Origin: Acidobacteriaceae bacterium
Lineage (GTDB): Bacteria; Acidobacteriota; Terriglobia; Terriglobales; Acidobacteriaceae
DNA: 64,000 nucleotides
Assembly (NCBI GenBank): GCA_003170825.1
Contig: PMYL01000054.1
Span: 183,894-247,893, forward strand
Reading direction: 5' to 3'
Shown: in pieces, positions 46,311 through 57,546 of the stretch
Layout of the letters: the number at the start of each line of letters is the position of its first letter
Numbering within the stretch: position 1 is the first letter of the stretch
Made by a program: the position numbers and the translations under genes
The notes under the pieces: generated by a model
Told to the model about the DNA's origin: nothing
What the model saw: only the letters and a program-made list of their open reading frames with translations
The model's database searches: none

Positions 46311-49300
46311 CTATGCCGTGGCGCGCTGCCGGTCGTGGGCGCCCAGGCGCACGCTGACCACCCTGGAGACACCGGGCTCCTGCATGGTGACGCCGTAGAT
46401 CATGTCGGCGGACTGCATCATGCGCTTGGAGTGGGTGACCACCAGGAACTGCGTCTCCTTGCTCAGGGAGTGCATCAGGTCGGCGAACCGGCCCACGTTG
46501 ACCTCGTCCAGCGCCGCGTCCACCTCGTCGAGCGCGCAGAAGGGGCTGGGCTGGAACTGGAAGATGCCCACCAGCAGAGCCAGCGCGGTGAGCGACTTTT
46601 CACCGCCTGAGAGCAGCAGCACGTTTTGCAGCTTCTTGCCCGGCGGCGAGGCGACGATTTCGAGGCCGCTCTCGGCCTGGTTCTCTGCGTCGGTGAGACG
46701 CAGGAAGGCCTGCCCGCCCTGGAACAGCCGCGCGAAGACCTGGGCGAAGTTCTCGTTGATCCTGGCAAAGGCCTCGTCGAACTTTGTGCGCGAAATCAGA
46801 TCGATCTCCTTGATGGTCTCCTGCGTGTTTTCGATCGACTCGATGAGATCTTTGCGCTGGGCCTCGAGGAAGCCGTGGCGCTCGGCGGTCTCCTTGTACT
46901 CGTCGAGGGCCATCATGTTGACCGGGCCCATCTGCTCGATGCGCTGGCGCAGCGTGCGACAGGTTTCTTCCTCGGCGGCCAGAGCTTCGCCGGCGAGGCG
47001 CTCGATCTGTTGATCGGTGCGCAAGACCTGGGCCTCTGCGTTGACTTCAGTAAGGCAGCTTGCCTCCTGGTGCTCGATATCGGAGCGCAGCTTGGCCACC
47101 TGGCTGGAACGGGTTGCGCGGTCCTCGCGCAACTGATCCAGAGAGGCGCGGCCGGCCTTCAGTTGCGTTTCCATGGTTGCGAGTTGCTGGCGCAGGGCCA
47201 GCGCCTGGCCGGAATGCGTCTGCGCCAGGGCCAGGGCCTCGGCGCGCACGGCGGCCAGTTCCTTCTGCTTTCCGGCCAGCGCGGCGCTCTCGCCGATGCG
47301 CTGCTCCCGCTCCGACTCGGCGGCTGCGCGCTGCCGCTCGATGGCCAGCATACGGCGCTCCAGGTCGGCATGGAGGCGGTCGATGCGCTGGAAGGCTGCC
47401 TCGGCGCCGCGCCGCCGCTCCTCCAGGCCGGCCAGCTCCGCGGTGATCTGTGCGGCTTCCTGCTGCAAGCCCTCGCGCTTCTGGCGCAGCAAGGCCAGTT
47501 GCGCTTGCAACTCATCGAGGGCGGCCTCGGCCTGCGCATGCTCGGCCTCCAGGCGCACAGTCTCCTCGCGCTTCTGGTCGATGCCGGATCTTTTGGCTTC
47601 GCGCGCGTCCTTGTTGCGGGCGGCCTGCGCGGCCCACTCCTGCAACCGGCGCTCGATGCGCTGTGCTTCGCCTTCCATCTGCTTGAGAGCCGCACCCTGG
47701 TTGGCGGTGTCGGTCTCGGCCAGGCGCCGCTCTTCGTCCGCCGCGGCGGATTGGGCAGTCAGCTCCTCGATGGTCCGGGCGAGAGCTGCCGCTTCAGTCT
47801 CCGCCTGCGCCAGGCCGGTCTCCAGTTTGGCCAGGCGGCCATCGGTCTCGCGCAACTCGCGTTTGAGCGCCAGCGGCCCTTCGCTGGCCGGTTTGCCGCC
47901 GGTGACGGTCGCATTGTGAAAGCACTCCCCCTCAGGCGTGAGGAAAAAGGCGTGAGTGTAGCGCGCGGCCAGACGCAGTGCCTCGTTGGGGTCTTCGACC
48001 ACATAGCTGTGCTTGAGCTTGGGCAGGATCGATTCCAGCGACCGCCCAAAACCGTTCAGCACCCGGATCGAGTCCTTGAGCGGGGTCAGGCCGGGTCCGC
48101 TGATCGTATCGTTGCTCTCCTCAAAAAGTATGCCTTGCTCAACAGGGTGGATCAGGAACGTGGCCCGGCCATCCACGCCGGACTTGAGCAGACGCACGCC
48201 TTCCTCGGCAGCCCCCCAGCTTTCGACCACCACATAATTCAGCTCCTCGCGCAGGAACTCGTCCACCACAACTTCGTATTCGCCGCTCACCTCCAGGAAG
48301 TCCGCCAGCGTGCCTTTAGGCGCCATGCCCGCAGCCAGCGCGCCCGGCTTCAGCAGTTTTCGCACCGTGTCGGTGGAGTAGCTATGGTTACGAATCAGCG
48401 ATTGCAGGGCATCGCGGCGCCCGGCGACGGTGGCGAGTTCGCCACGCAGTTGGTTGGCGCGCGCGTGCAGCGCATTTTCCTCGGCGCGGCGGGCTTGCAG
48501 AGCCTCGCGAAGCGCCGCAATCTCGCTTTCCAGCCGTTTGAGCGCATCGGCGGCGGACTCAAAGCGCAGCCTGGCCTGCCCGCTTTGGACGCCCAGGTTT
48601 TCCTGCTCGTGCCGCGCCTGGCCTATCTCCGATTCCAAGCGGCCGGCTTCGCGCTCCAGGGCAGCCAGACTCTCTTCCCCCTGGGCGGTGTAGTTGCGCG
48701 CATTTCCGGCTAGGGTCAGCAGGTGCATGGCGTGGCGTCGGCTGGCTTCCAACTCGCGCTCAGCGGAGAAGACCTCCTCGGCCGCCGTGCGCGCCTCCTG
48801 CTGGCGCTCCTCCACCTTCTGGCGAAAGGCTTTGGCCTCGCCTGCCGCCGACTCAAGAAACGTGTGCTGCTGCGCCCGCTCTTCGGCGATGCCGCTCAAC
48901 TGCGTTCGTGTCTGCTCCAGCTCCGCGCCGGCTGCGGCGATCCGCGCCTCCAACTCGCCGATGCGTTCGGCGTTGCTTCGTTCCCGGGCCGTGGCTCGCT
49001 CGAGTTCGACAGCAGCTTCGTTGGCGCGGTTCTGCGCTTCCTGGCCCTCGCGGTCCAGCTCGTAGCCCCGCTCGGTGAGTGAATGCTGGCTGGCTTCCAG
49101 CGTGTCGATCTCCGATGCCGAGCCGTTGATCCGCTCCGTCAGTGCGGCAATTTCCTGCTCCAGCCGAGCCTGGTCCGCATCCATCATTGCCATGCGGCTG
49201 GCCAGCACAACGCGCAAACGCCCGCGCAGCTCATCGCGCACGGCGGCAAACCGCTCCGCCTTGGACGCCTGCCGCTTCAGGCTGTTCATCTGCCGCGTTA

Positions 49301-50126
49301 CCTCTTCAAAAATGTCGTCCACTCGCGCCAGGTTCTGCCTGGCGCTTTCCAGGCGCAGCTCAGCCAGCCGCTTCTTGGTCTTGAAGCGCGTAATCCCCGC
49401 GGCCTCCTCGATGATGGCCCGCCGCTCGTGCGGCTTGGAACTGAGCAGTTGCCCGATCTGTTCCTGGCCGATGATGGCGTAGCTGTCCGGCCCGAGGCCC
49501 GTGCCCATGAAGATGTCCTGAATGTCGCGCAACCGGCAAAGCTTGCCGTTCAGCAGGTATTCGCTCTCACCGGTGCGGAACAGCCGCCGGGTAATCACGA
49601 TTTCGCCCTTCTGCGGCGTGCGCTGGAACTTGCGGCGGCGAATCTTGAGTACGACGGCCTGCGGACCCTGGCCTGTAGCCATGGGTTGCGGCTCATCTGG
49701 CCCGTCTTCATCGAGTACCTGGCCCGGCTGTTCGGCGGCGATAATCTCTTCGGCCTCGACCGCTCGCTGGCGGCGCACCTCGTCCTCGTCCCAGTCGGCC
49801 CCGCCGTCGTGGTCAACCACCACCTCCGGCTCAACTGGCACCGGCCCCTCGAAAGTCTCGGGATCGACCATGGTCAGCGTGACTTCGGCCATTCCCAGGG
49901 CTTTGCGGTCGCGGGTTCCGGCAAAGATCACGTCCTGCATGTGCGTGCCGCGCAGGGATTTAGCGCTTTGCTCGCCCAGCACCCAGCTCACCCCGTCCAG
50001 GATGTTCGATTTGCCGCACCCGTTCGGCCCCACCACCACGGCAATGCCCGTTCCCGGCACGGCCAACTCCGTGCGGTCGCAAAAGCTCTTGAAGCCGAGG
50101 ATGTGGATCTTTTTCAGTTTCAGCAT
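46311..50126 (-). CDS. smc: chromosome segregation protein SMC
   Basis: The ATPase of the bacterial condensin that compacts and segregates chromosomes. The 1271-residue protein has Walker A GPNGCGKSN (residues 33-41), long coiled coils on both sides of a hinge (about 530-660) and C-terminal signature LLSGGEKSLTALALLVGIF, then Walker B CALDEVDAALD. The start is ATG at 50126 behind GGAG. Odd: between LTMVDPE (about residue 90) and EIVITRRLFRTGESEY (about 175) the head domain carries about 70 extra, acidic, low-complexity residues (EPEVVVDHDGGADWDEDEV and more). The ScpA and ScpB partners are not in this window. Confidence 0.96.
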   Translation of the reverse strand: MLKLKKIHILGFKSFCDRTELAVPGTGIAVVVGPNGCGKSNILDGVSWVLGEQSAKSLRGTHMQDVIFAGTRDRKALGMAEVTLTMVDPETFEGPVPVEPEVVVDHDGGADWDEDEVRRQRAVEAEEIIAAEQPGQVLDEDGPDEPQPMATGQGPQAVVLKIRRRKFQRTPQKGEIVITRRLFRTGESEYLLNGKLCRLRDIQDIFMGTGLGPDSYAIIGQEQIGQLLSSKPHERRAIIEEAAGITRFKTKKRLAELRLESARQNLARVDDIFEEVTRQMNSLKRQASKAERFAAVRDELRGRLRVVLASRMAMMDADQARLEQEIAALTERINGSASEIDTLEASQHSLTERGYELDREGQEAQNRANEAAVELERATARERSNAERIGELEARIAAAGAELEQTRTQLSGIAEERAQQHTFLESAAGEAKAFRQKVEERQQEARTAAEEVFSAERELEASRRHAMHLLTLAGNARNYTAQGEESLAALEREAGRLESEIGQARHEQENLGVQSGQARLRFESAADALKRLESEIAALREALQARRAEENALHARANQLRGELATVAGRRDALQSLIRNHSYSTDTVRKLLKPGALAAGMAPKGTLADFLEVSGEYEVVVDEFLREELNYVVVESWGAAEEGVRLLKSGVDGRATFLIHPVEQGILFEESNDTISGPGLTPLKDSIRVLNGFGRSLESILPKLKHSYVVEDPNEALRLAARYTHAFFLTPEGECFHNATVTGGKPASEGPLALKRELRETDGRLAKLETGLAQAETEAAALARTIEELTAQSAAADEERRLAETDTANQGAALKQMEGEAQRIERRLQEWAAQAARNKDAREAKRSGIDQKREETVRLEAEHAQAEAALDELQAQLALLRQKREGLQQEAAQITAELAGLEERRRGAEAAFQRIDRLHADLERRMLAIERQRAAAESEREQRIGESAALAGKQKELAAVRAEALALAQTHSGQALALRQQLATMETQLKAGRASLDQLREDRATRSSQVAKLRSDIEHQEASCLTEVNAEAQVLRTDQQIERLAGEALAAEEETCRTLRQRIEQMGPVNMMALDEYKETAERHGFLEAQRKDLIESIENTQETIKEIDLISRTKFDEAFARINENFAQVFARLFQGGQAFLRLTDAENQAESGLEIVASPPGKKLQNVLLLSGGEKSLTALALLVGIFQFQPSPFCALDEVDAALDEVNVGRFADLMHSLSKETQFLVVTHSKRMMQSADMIYGVTMQEPGVSRVVSVRLGAHDRQRATA

Positions 50127-50303
50127 TTTCACTCCGGATGAATGGGGCTGTGCGCGACTTCGGTTCAGAAAGCGGCGGCAATTTTCCGTAGCCGTGCAGG
50201 CGGGAGAAAAATTGCTGCCCGATTACAGACTCTAAGGAGCCTGGAGTGCGGGGTCAACGGCGGAAGGCTGGGTTTTTGTGGATAAGGGAGGCCGGAATTC
50301 CTG

Positions 50304-50323
50304 TTCTTGGAAATTTCCCAGAA
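50304..50323. promoter_or_regulatory. near-perfect 20-bp palindrome upstream of katG
   Basis: TTCTTGGAAATTTCCCAGAA matches its own reverse complement at 18 of 20 positions. It lies 133 bases before the katG start in the only non-coding space between smc and katG. It is a candidate operator for a peroxide-responsive or similar regulator; it does not look like a classical PerR or OxyR box. Confidence 0.45.
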
Positions 50324-50377
50324 AGTTATGCAAAATTGGGATTTCTTAAGCAGTTTTGCGGGGAAGCATATTTTTAA

Positions 50378-52723
<2,346 letters not shown>

Positions 52724-52835
52724 GGCCGACTTGAACGGGTCCCTGTGGCAAGCCTCGAAGATCGACCGGCCCAGAATCGAGCCGTTTGAGCGGGTTGCGT
52801 AGCGCTCCCGGCTCGTCTTCAAGTTTCCTGTTTCA

Positions 52836-52886
52836 AAGAAAGCCGGTCCACGACGGTGCGATGCACTGTCGTGGACCGGCTTTCTT
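52836..52886. terminator. bidirectional terminator between katG and GH3
   Basis: A perfect 19-bp stem (52836-52854 with 52868-52886), extended inward by GTGC-GAT-GCAC after one mismatch. T-rich bases flank the plus-strand side; its position between convergent genes suits both. Confidence 0.85.
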
Positions 52887-52920
52887 GCTGCTTCCGCCGT
52901 CTGGGCCGCTGGCAAACGCC

Positions 52921-55659
52921 TCAGTCGATGGTTTGCTCTACGCGGAGGTCGCGGGATGAGGCGCCTACGCTGATTGTGCGCTTGCCGGTTGCGGTGACCC
53001 ACTTGCCATCCTTTGTGGACCAGTACTGCAACTGGCGCGGCTCAACGTGCAGCGTGACGGTCTTGGCTTCGCCGGCAGTCAGGTGAATACGGTCGAAGGC
53101 GGCGAGAGCCCGCACCGGGAACTGCACTCCGGCGGGAATTTCGCTGGGCGCACCGAGGTAGACCTGCGGAACTTCGTCGCTTTCGACGGCGCCGGTGTTC
53201 TTGATGCGGACCTTGACGTCGAGGCCGCCGCCGGAGGCTTTGCCGATCTTGAGCCCGGTGTACTCGAAGGTGGCGTAGCTGAGGCCGTGGCCGAAGGCGA
53301 AGAGCGGGGCAATGTTTTCCTTGTCGAACCAGCGGTAGCCTACGTTGACGCCTTCGCTGTAGGTGGTTTTGCGGTCCACGCCCTTCGTGGAGCGCTCGGG
53401 GTGCTTGGGATCGGTGGCGGCGTAGTCTTCAAGGCGTTTGCCCCAGGTGACCGGCAGACGGCCGGCGGGGCTGGTCTTGCCCAGCAGCAAATTGGCTGTG
53501 GACCAGCCGCCCTCATCGCCGGGCCACCACATCTCCAGAACCGCCTTTACCTTATCGACCCAGGGCAGGGCGACGGGCTGGCTGGTGTTGAGGACGACGA
53601 TGGTGTTGGGGTTGACCGCGGCAACTTCTTCGATGAGCTTGTTCTGGTCGCCGGGCAGGCCGAAGACGGGTTCAAGGCGAGTCCAGACAAAGACGACCGC
53701 GGCCTTGGCGTTTTTCGCGGCGGCGATGGCGGCTTCGTGGTCTGCCACGCGCTGCTCGGGGGTGTACCAGTTGAGGCGCACCTGGACGGGCGAGTTGGAG
53801 CTGTCGGGGCTGGTCTTGATCTCGATCTGGTGCGGGCCGGCGGTCAAATTGACGGCGCGGCGCACGTTATCGAGTCCGTCGGTGGTGGGAACGACGTTGT
53901 CCTGGTTGGCTTGCAGGATGTCGCCATGCACGCCTCCCTGCTGGGCGCCGGTTCCGGCCAGCCGCTTGCCGTCGATGGAGATTTTCGCATTGGTCCCAAG
54001 CGCCTGGAGATAGAGCCAGTAGATTCCCTCGTGAGGCGGGGTGAGCGTGCCCTTCCAGGTAACGGTCGAGTTGGGCGCCAGGGCGTTGCTGCCGGTGAAG
54101 TTGATCTGCGCGTCGGTTTGTTCGGCGCTCAGGCCGGTGCGGACCAGACCCGGCTTGCCGTCGTGGTTCAGTGCGCCGGCTGGAACCGGCGTTCCGGTCA
54201 TGTCGTCGTTCACGGCGAATTTGATGTTGGCGTTGCCGGTGATCTTCCTGAGAGCTTCAATCGGGCCGATTTGACGCTGCGGCAAACCGACGGAGCGTTC
54301 GCCGTTGATGCCGATCGAGTCCACCTGGCCGGCGGTGGGGCCGATCAGGACCACGGAGTCCAGATCGGCGGCCTTCAAGGGCAAAACGCCGCCTTCATTC
54401 TTCAGCAGCACCGCGGCCTCTTCGCCGGTTTTTTCCATGATTTTGGCGTTGGCCTCGATGGCCTGCCCGGTGATGTCGTGCTTCTGTTGGCCGTCCATGT
54501 AACCGAAGTGGACGATCTCATAGAGCACGCGCCCGGCAGCGCGGGTAATGGCCGACTCGTTTACCGTGCCGTCCTTGAGGGCATCGGTCATTTTCTCAGA
54601 GTTGAGCGTCTTGCCGAAGCCGCTGAAGTCGCCAAACTCAGGGGCCGGCTCCTCGGGTATGTGGCCGCCGAACATATCCGCCACGATCTCGGCCATGGCG
54701 GCCGGGTCAGACCTGCGCGCCGGTGGCGGAGGAGGCGCGGGCAGAAGGTCGAAGAAGGAAGGCATGCCCCAGCCGGAGGTTATCGCTGACGGTTCGCCGG
54801 GCATCTCCATGTCCAGGCCGGCGTTGATGAAGTTGACGCCGTGGACCGCGCCCCAGTCCGAGGTCACGAATCCCTTGAAGCCGATCTCGTCGCGCAGAAT
54901 TTTGGTCAGCGTGGAATCGTTGCCGCAGGCATAGGTGCCGTTCAGCCGGTTGTAAGAGCACATGATGGAGGAAACGTCTGCCTTCCGGATGGCGGCGTCA
55001 AACGGAGCCACGTAGACCTCGTGCAGCGTCTGGTCGTCGATGAAGGTGCTGCCGCTGTTGGAGTCGTAGCCCACGTAGTGCTTGATCTGGGCCATCACGT
55101 GTTGGGACTGGATGCCCTTGACCTCGGCAACCGCCATCTCGGAGGTGAGGAACGGGTCTTCGCCGAAGGTGTTGTAGCCGCGGCCGAATTCGAGGTCGCG
55201 GTCGATGTTCACAAAGGGTTGCAGGGAGACGTCGATGCCCAGAGCGCGGTCCTCGCGGCCGATCACCAGGCCATTATCCTCGGCCGTCTTGCGGCTGAAG
55301 GTGGCGGCTACGCCCATGGTGGCCGTCTCGCCCGCCGAGGGATGGCGCGTGAGCACGCCCGGAGGCCCGTCGGCAAAGCGCAAGCCCGGAATGCCGAGGC
55401 GCGGAATTCCGCCCAGGTAGCCGGCCTGACCCTGGTACACCGCTGGATCCTCATGTGTGCCGTGGATCAGCGTGAGTTTCTCATCGAGCGTCATCTGGCT
55501 GAGCAGCTTGTCTACACGCGCGTCGCCGGTGACAACCGGTACGGTCTGGGCCGGAGCCATGGTTGAAGCCAGCACCAGAGCCGCGAACGCCAATACGGCC
55601 CCCATTGGCACGGCCCATCTGGCTGTGTTCAAACCTGTTGTTCTTTGCAATGAATTCAC
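52921..55659 (-). CDS. secreted glycoside hydrolase family 3 beta-glucosidase
   Basis: A 912-residue exported GH3 enzyme, probably acting on beta-linked glucosides or xylosides. It has a signal peptide (hydrophobic residues 19-34, cleavage near APA), the GH3 barrel (about 45-350) with nucleophile D268 in FVTSDWGAVH and the substrate-binding KHY (193-195), then the alpha/beta domain, interrupted by a PA14 carbohydrate-binding insertion (about 490-640), and a C-terminal fibronectin-like domain. GTG at 55659 is chosen because AGGAG precedes it by 8 bases. The PA14 insertion is known in GH3 enzymes that bind branched or long substrates. Confidence 0.93.
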   Translation of the reverse strand: MNSLQRTTGLNTARWAVPMGAVLAFAALVLASTMAPAQTVPVVTGDARVDKLLSQMTLDEKLTLIHGTHEDPAVYQGQAGYLGGIPRLGIPGLRFADGPPGVLTRHPSAGETATMGVAATFSRKTAEDNGLVIGREDRALGIDVSLQPFVNIDRDLEFGRGYNTFGEDPFLTSEMAVAEVKGIQSQHVMAQIKHYVGYDSNSGSTFIDDQTLHEVYVAPFDAAIRKADVSSIMCSYNRLNGTYACGNDSTLTKILRDEIGFKGFVTSDWGAVHGVNFINAGLDMEMPGEPSAITSGWGMPSFFDLLPAPPPPPARRSDPAAMAEIVADMFGGHIPEEPAPEFGDFSGFGKTLNSEKMTDALKDGTVNESAITRAAGRVLYEIVHFGYMDGQQKHDITGQAIEANAKIMEKTGEEAAVLLKNEGGVLPLKAADLDSVVLIGPTAGQVDSIGINGERSVGLPQRQIGPIEALRKITGNANIKFAVNDDMTGTPVPAGALNHDGKPGLVRTGLSAEQTDAQINFTGSNALAPNSTVTWKGTLTPPHEGIYWLYLQALGTNAKISIDGKRLAGTGAQQGGVHGDILQANQDNVVPTTDGLDNVRRAVNLTAGPHQIEIKTSPDSSNSPVQVRLNWYTPEQRVADHEAAIAAAKNAKAAVVFVWTRLEPVFGLPGDQNKLIEEVAAVNPNTIVVLNTSQPVALPWVDKVKAVLEMWWPGDEGGWSTANLLLGKTSPAGRLPVTWGKRLEDYAATDPKHPERSTKGVDRKTTYSEGVNVGYRWFDKENIAPLFAFGHGLSYATFEYTGLKIGKASGGGLDVKVRIKNTGAVESDEVPQVYLGAPSEIPAGVQFPVRALAAFDRIHLTAGEAKTVTLHVEPRQLQYWSTKDGKWVTATGKRTISVGASSRDLRVEQTID

Positions 55660-55747
55660 TGTTGGCACTCCTACTGTCTGGACGGATCAGCTTCGCCTGG
55701 GGACGCTGCCGTCTCAAGAGTTTGCTATTTTGGGTCAGCGGCCCCGT

Positions 55748-55776
55748 ATATAACGATTCAGCTGGCCGCAATCCAA
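55748..55776 (-). promoter_or_regulatory. promoter of the GH3 gene
   Basis: On the minus strand TTGGAT (55776-55771) and TTATAT (55753-55748) are separated by 17 bases. The start would be near 55741, about 80 bases before the GTG start. Confidence 0.55.
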
Positions 55777-55783
55777 ACTCAAA

Positions 55784-55800
55784 CAAGTGTAGAACACTTG
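55784..55800. promoter_or_regulatory. 17-bp inverted repeat, candidate operator
   Basis: CAAGTGT-AGA-ACACTTG, a perfect 7-3-7 inverted repeat, sits 8 bases upstream of the -35 of the GH3 promoter. That position fits an activator or a sugar-responsive regulator. It also lies 65 bases before the divergent promoter at 55863. Confidence 0.5.
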
Positions 55801-55862
55801 GCCAACAGTTGTAAGTGCGACGCGGGCAAGGGAAAATGTGCCGTGTCCGGTCTGGACGTTCA

Positions 55863-55871
55863 TGTTATATT
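55863..55871 (+). promoter_or_regulatory. extended -10 element
   Basis: TGTTATATT matches TGnTATAnT. It lies 72 bases before the chosen start of the outer-membrane protein and faces away from the GH3 promoter. Confidence 0.4.
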
Positions 55872-55942
55872 GACCGCGTTGGCCCCTTCATTTTTTGGCT
55901 ACTAGGTTTTTGCCTATCCATACCAACTGCCTGGGAGGGCTA

Positions 55943-56767
55943 TTGCCTACCGATCGAGTTTGTGAGTCTGTATTCGCCCCGCGGCGGAGTGCGCGTTGCT
56001 TCGCCGGCAACCTTCGCCTCAACTGCCTTTCCATTCTTGCCGGGCTCTGCCTTCTTGCGCCGCATGTGGCGCACTGCCAGGAGACGGAGACGCTGGCAGA
56101 GATGAATACCCTGGCAGGGATGAATACGCCGGCAGAGGCACTGACCCCACCAGGGGCAGATGCCGCGGCAGGGCCGGAGACCCGGAAGGTTAATTGGTTC
56201 AAGCGGCCGGTGGAGAGCGAAATCATCGTGGAGGGATTGGCTTCCTATGGCAATTACAAAATCTTTGCCTCCGGGTATGACGAAAAGCTCTACACGGCGG
56301 GGCTGGAGTACGACCGTCATTCCTGGGGTCACTTCCTGAAGGCGCGAGTGGACTATGTGGCGGAGTTTCTGCCATTTGTCCTTCTGGACAAACCGCTCCA
56401 CACCGACATATGGGGCAATCCAGTGCCCATAAAGCAGAAAAACATCCGGGAGTACGTGCCTGGTATAGGGTTTTCACCGATCGGCTTTCGCATGCTGTGG
56501 CGGGACCACAAGGCCATCAAGCCCTACTTGATGGCCAAGGGCGGGATACTCGTCTTCGATAAAAAGGTGCCCTCGACGAAAGCGGCCTATGAGAACCTCA
56601 GCTTGCAGTCTGCCGTAGGCGTGCAAGTCAAAATGAACGAACGATGGGATTTGCGCCTGGGTCTCTTCGGAGATTTTCATTTTTCGGACGCCTTCATCGT
56701 GCCGGTCAACCCTGGCCTCGACGTAATGAACGCGAGTTTGGGGTTGAGCTACCATTTTGGAAAGTAG
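55943..56767 (+). CDS. outer-membrane beta-barrel protein (PagL-like)
   Basis: A 274-residue exported protein. TTG at 55943 is chosen because GGGAGG lies 4 bases before it. A signal peptide follows (hydrophobic residues 29-41, likely cleavage near HCQ, residue 46). After a Met/Thr/Ala-rich linker (AEMNTLAGMNTPAEA), the C-terminal 190 residues alternate polar and hydrophobic residues and end in GLSYHFGK, a beta-barrel closing strand. The pattern YLMAKGGILVFDKKVPS and the closing strands resemble acyloxyacyl hydrolase/PagL-like lipid A deacylases, but I cannot verify the catalytic His-Ser pair, so this is tentative. Confidence 0.65.
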   Translation: MPTDRVCESVFAPRRSARCFAGNLRLNCLSILAGLCLLAPHVAHCQETETLAEMNTLAGMNTPAEALTPPGADAAAGPETRKVNWFKRPVESEIIVEGLASYGNYKIFASGYDEKLYTAGLEYDRHSWGHFLKARVDYVAEFLPFVLLDKPLHTDIWGNPVPIKQKNIREYVPGIGFSPIGFRMLWRDHKAIKPYLMAKGGILVFDKKVPSTKAAYENLSLQSAVGVQVKMNERWDLRLGLFGDFHFSDAFIVPVNPGLDVMNASLGLSYHFGK

Positions 56768-56801
56768 GGCCTGAAGAGGGCCATAGCAACCGCTGCCCTG
56801 C

Positions 56802-57452
56802 TCAGGGGAGGGAGAGCACAGCGTCCAGTCCGGCGGCGATCAGATCGGCGCGCAGGCGTTCGACGGTGGAGAACTGGATGGCCTGGATGCCCAGCGCACG
56901 CGCGGCTTCCACGTTGACGAGTTTGTCGTCGAGGAAGAGCGTCTCCTCGGGCTGTGTGCCGAGTTCGGCGAGCGTGTGGCGATAGATGGCTGGGCCGGGC
57001 TTGGCCATGTGGAGTTGATAGCTCCATGCCAGCACGTCGAAGCGGTGAAGCCAATCGAATTCGCGCTTCATGTTTTCGAGCACGTTGTCGCTCATGTTGG
57101 AGAGGATTGCGGTGAGCAAGCCGCGCTCTTTGAGTTGCTGTTGCCAAGCCAGCATGGCGGGGTTCTGCGTAGTCCACAGACGGGCATCCCAGCGGTTCAG
57201 TTCTTCGACAATCGACTGACGGGGGGCGGATTGGTCCATCGCGTGGTCGAGGGCGGCGTCGCGGATGAACTTTTGCCAGAAGGTGATGCCGGTGAGCTTG
57301 CCTTCGTCTAAGGCGTGGCGGTCGGCCCAGTAGAGGGGCTCGAAGCGGTCGGACGGCAACCCGGTGATGCGCAGCAGCGCGGCGTGGGCCTCGGGGTCCG
57401 GCGGACCGGTCAATACCATTCCATAGTCGAAGACAACCGCGCGCAAAGCCAA
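56802..57452 (-). CDS. HAD-family phosphatase
   Basis: A 216-residue HAD hydrolase. Motif I is AVVFDYGMVL (the catalytic Asp is at about residue 9; the usual second Asp of DxD is replaced by Gly), motif II is ILSNM and motif IV is LFLDDKLVNVEAARALG. TTG at 57452 is chosen because AGGAGG precedes it by 4 bases; the longer frame has no site. It overlaps none of its neighbours, and the divergent aminotransferase starts 94 bases away. The missing second Asp suggests altered or lost phosphatase activity. Confidence 0.8.
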   Translation of the reverse strand: MALRAVVFDYGMVLTGPPDPEAHAALLRITGLPSDRFEPLYWADRHALDEGKLTGITFWQKFIRDAALDHAMDQSAPRQSIVEELNRWDARLWTTQNPAMLAWQQQLKERGLLTAILSNMSDNVLENMKREFDWLHRFDVLAWSYQLHMAKPGPAIYRHTLAELGTQPEETLFLDDKLVNVEAARALGIQAIQFSTVERLRADLIAAGLDAVLSLP

Positions 57453-57546
57453 TGTTCCTCCTGTGAAGCCCGTGTATGGTTGAAAAGAGCGCCTGTTCTT
57501 ATTGTGCACGACCACCTGCGGTGGGGCGGGCCACTCCAGTTTGCCG

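Noticed and set aside
46626..48713. 695-codon open frame on the plus strand
   Set aside because: It is antisense to smc, and high-GC genes often leave the opposite frame open. It lacks a ribosome site and any recognisable motif, and the repeated Leu/Gln/Gly composition mirrors the SMC coiled coil.
53047..54789. 580-codon open frame on the plus strand
   Set aside because: It is antisense to GH3, with alanine/glycine/valine-rich low-complexity composition and no motif.
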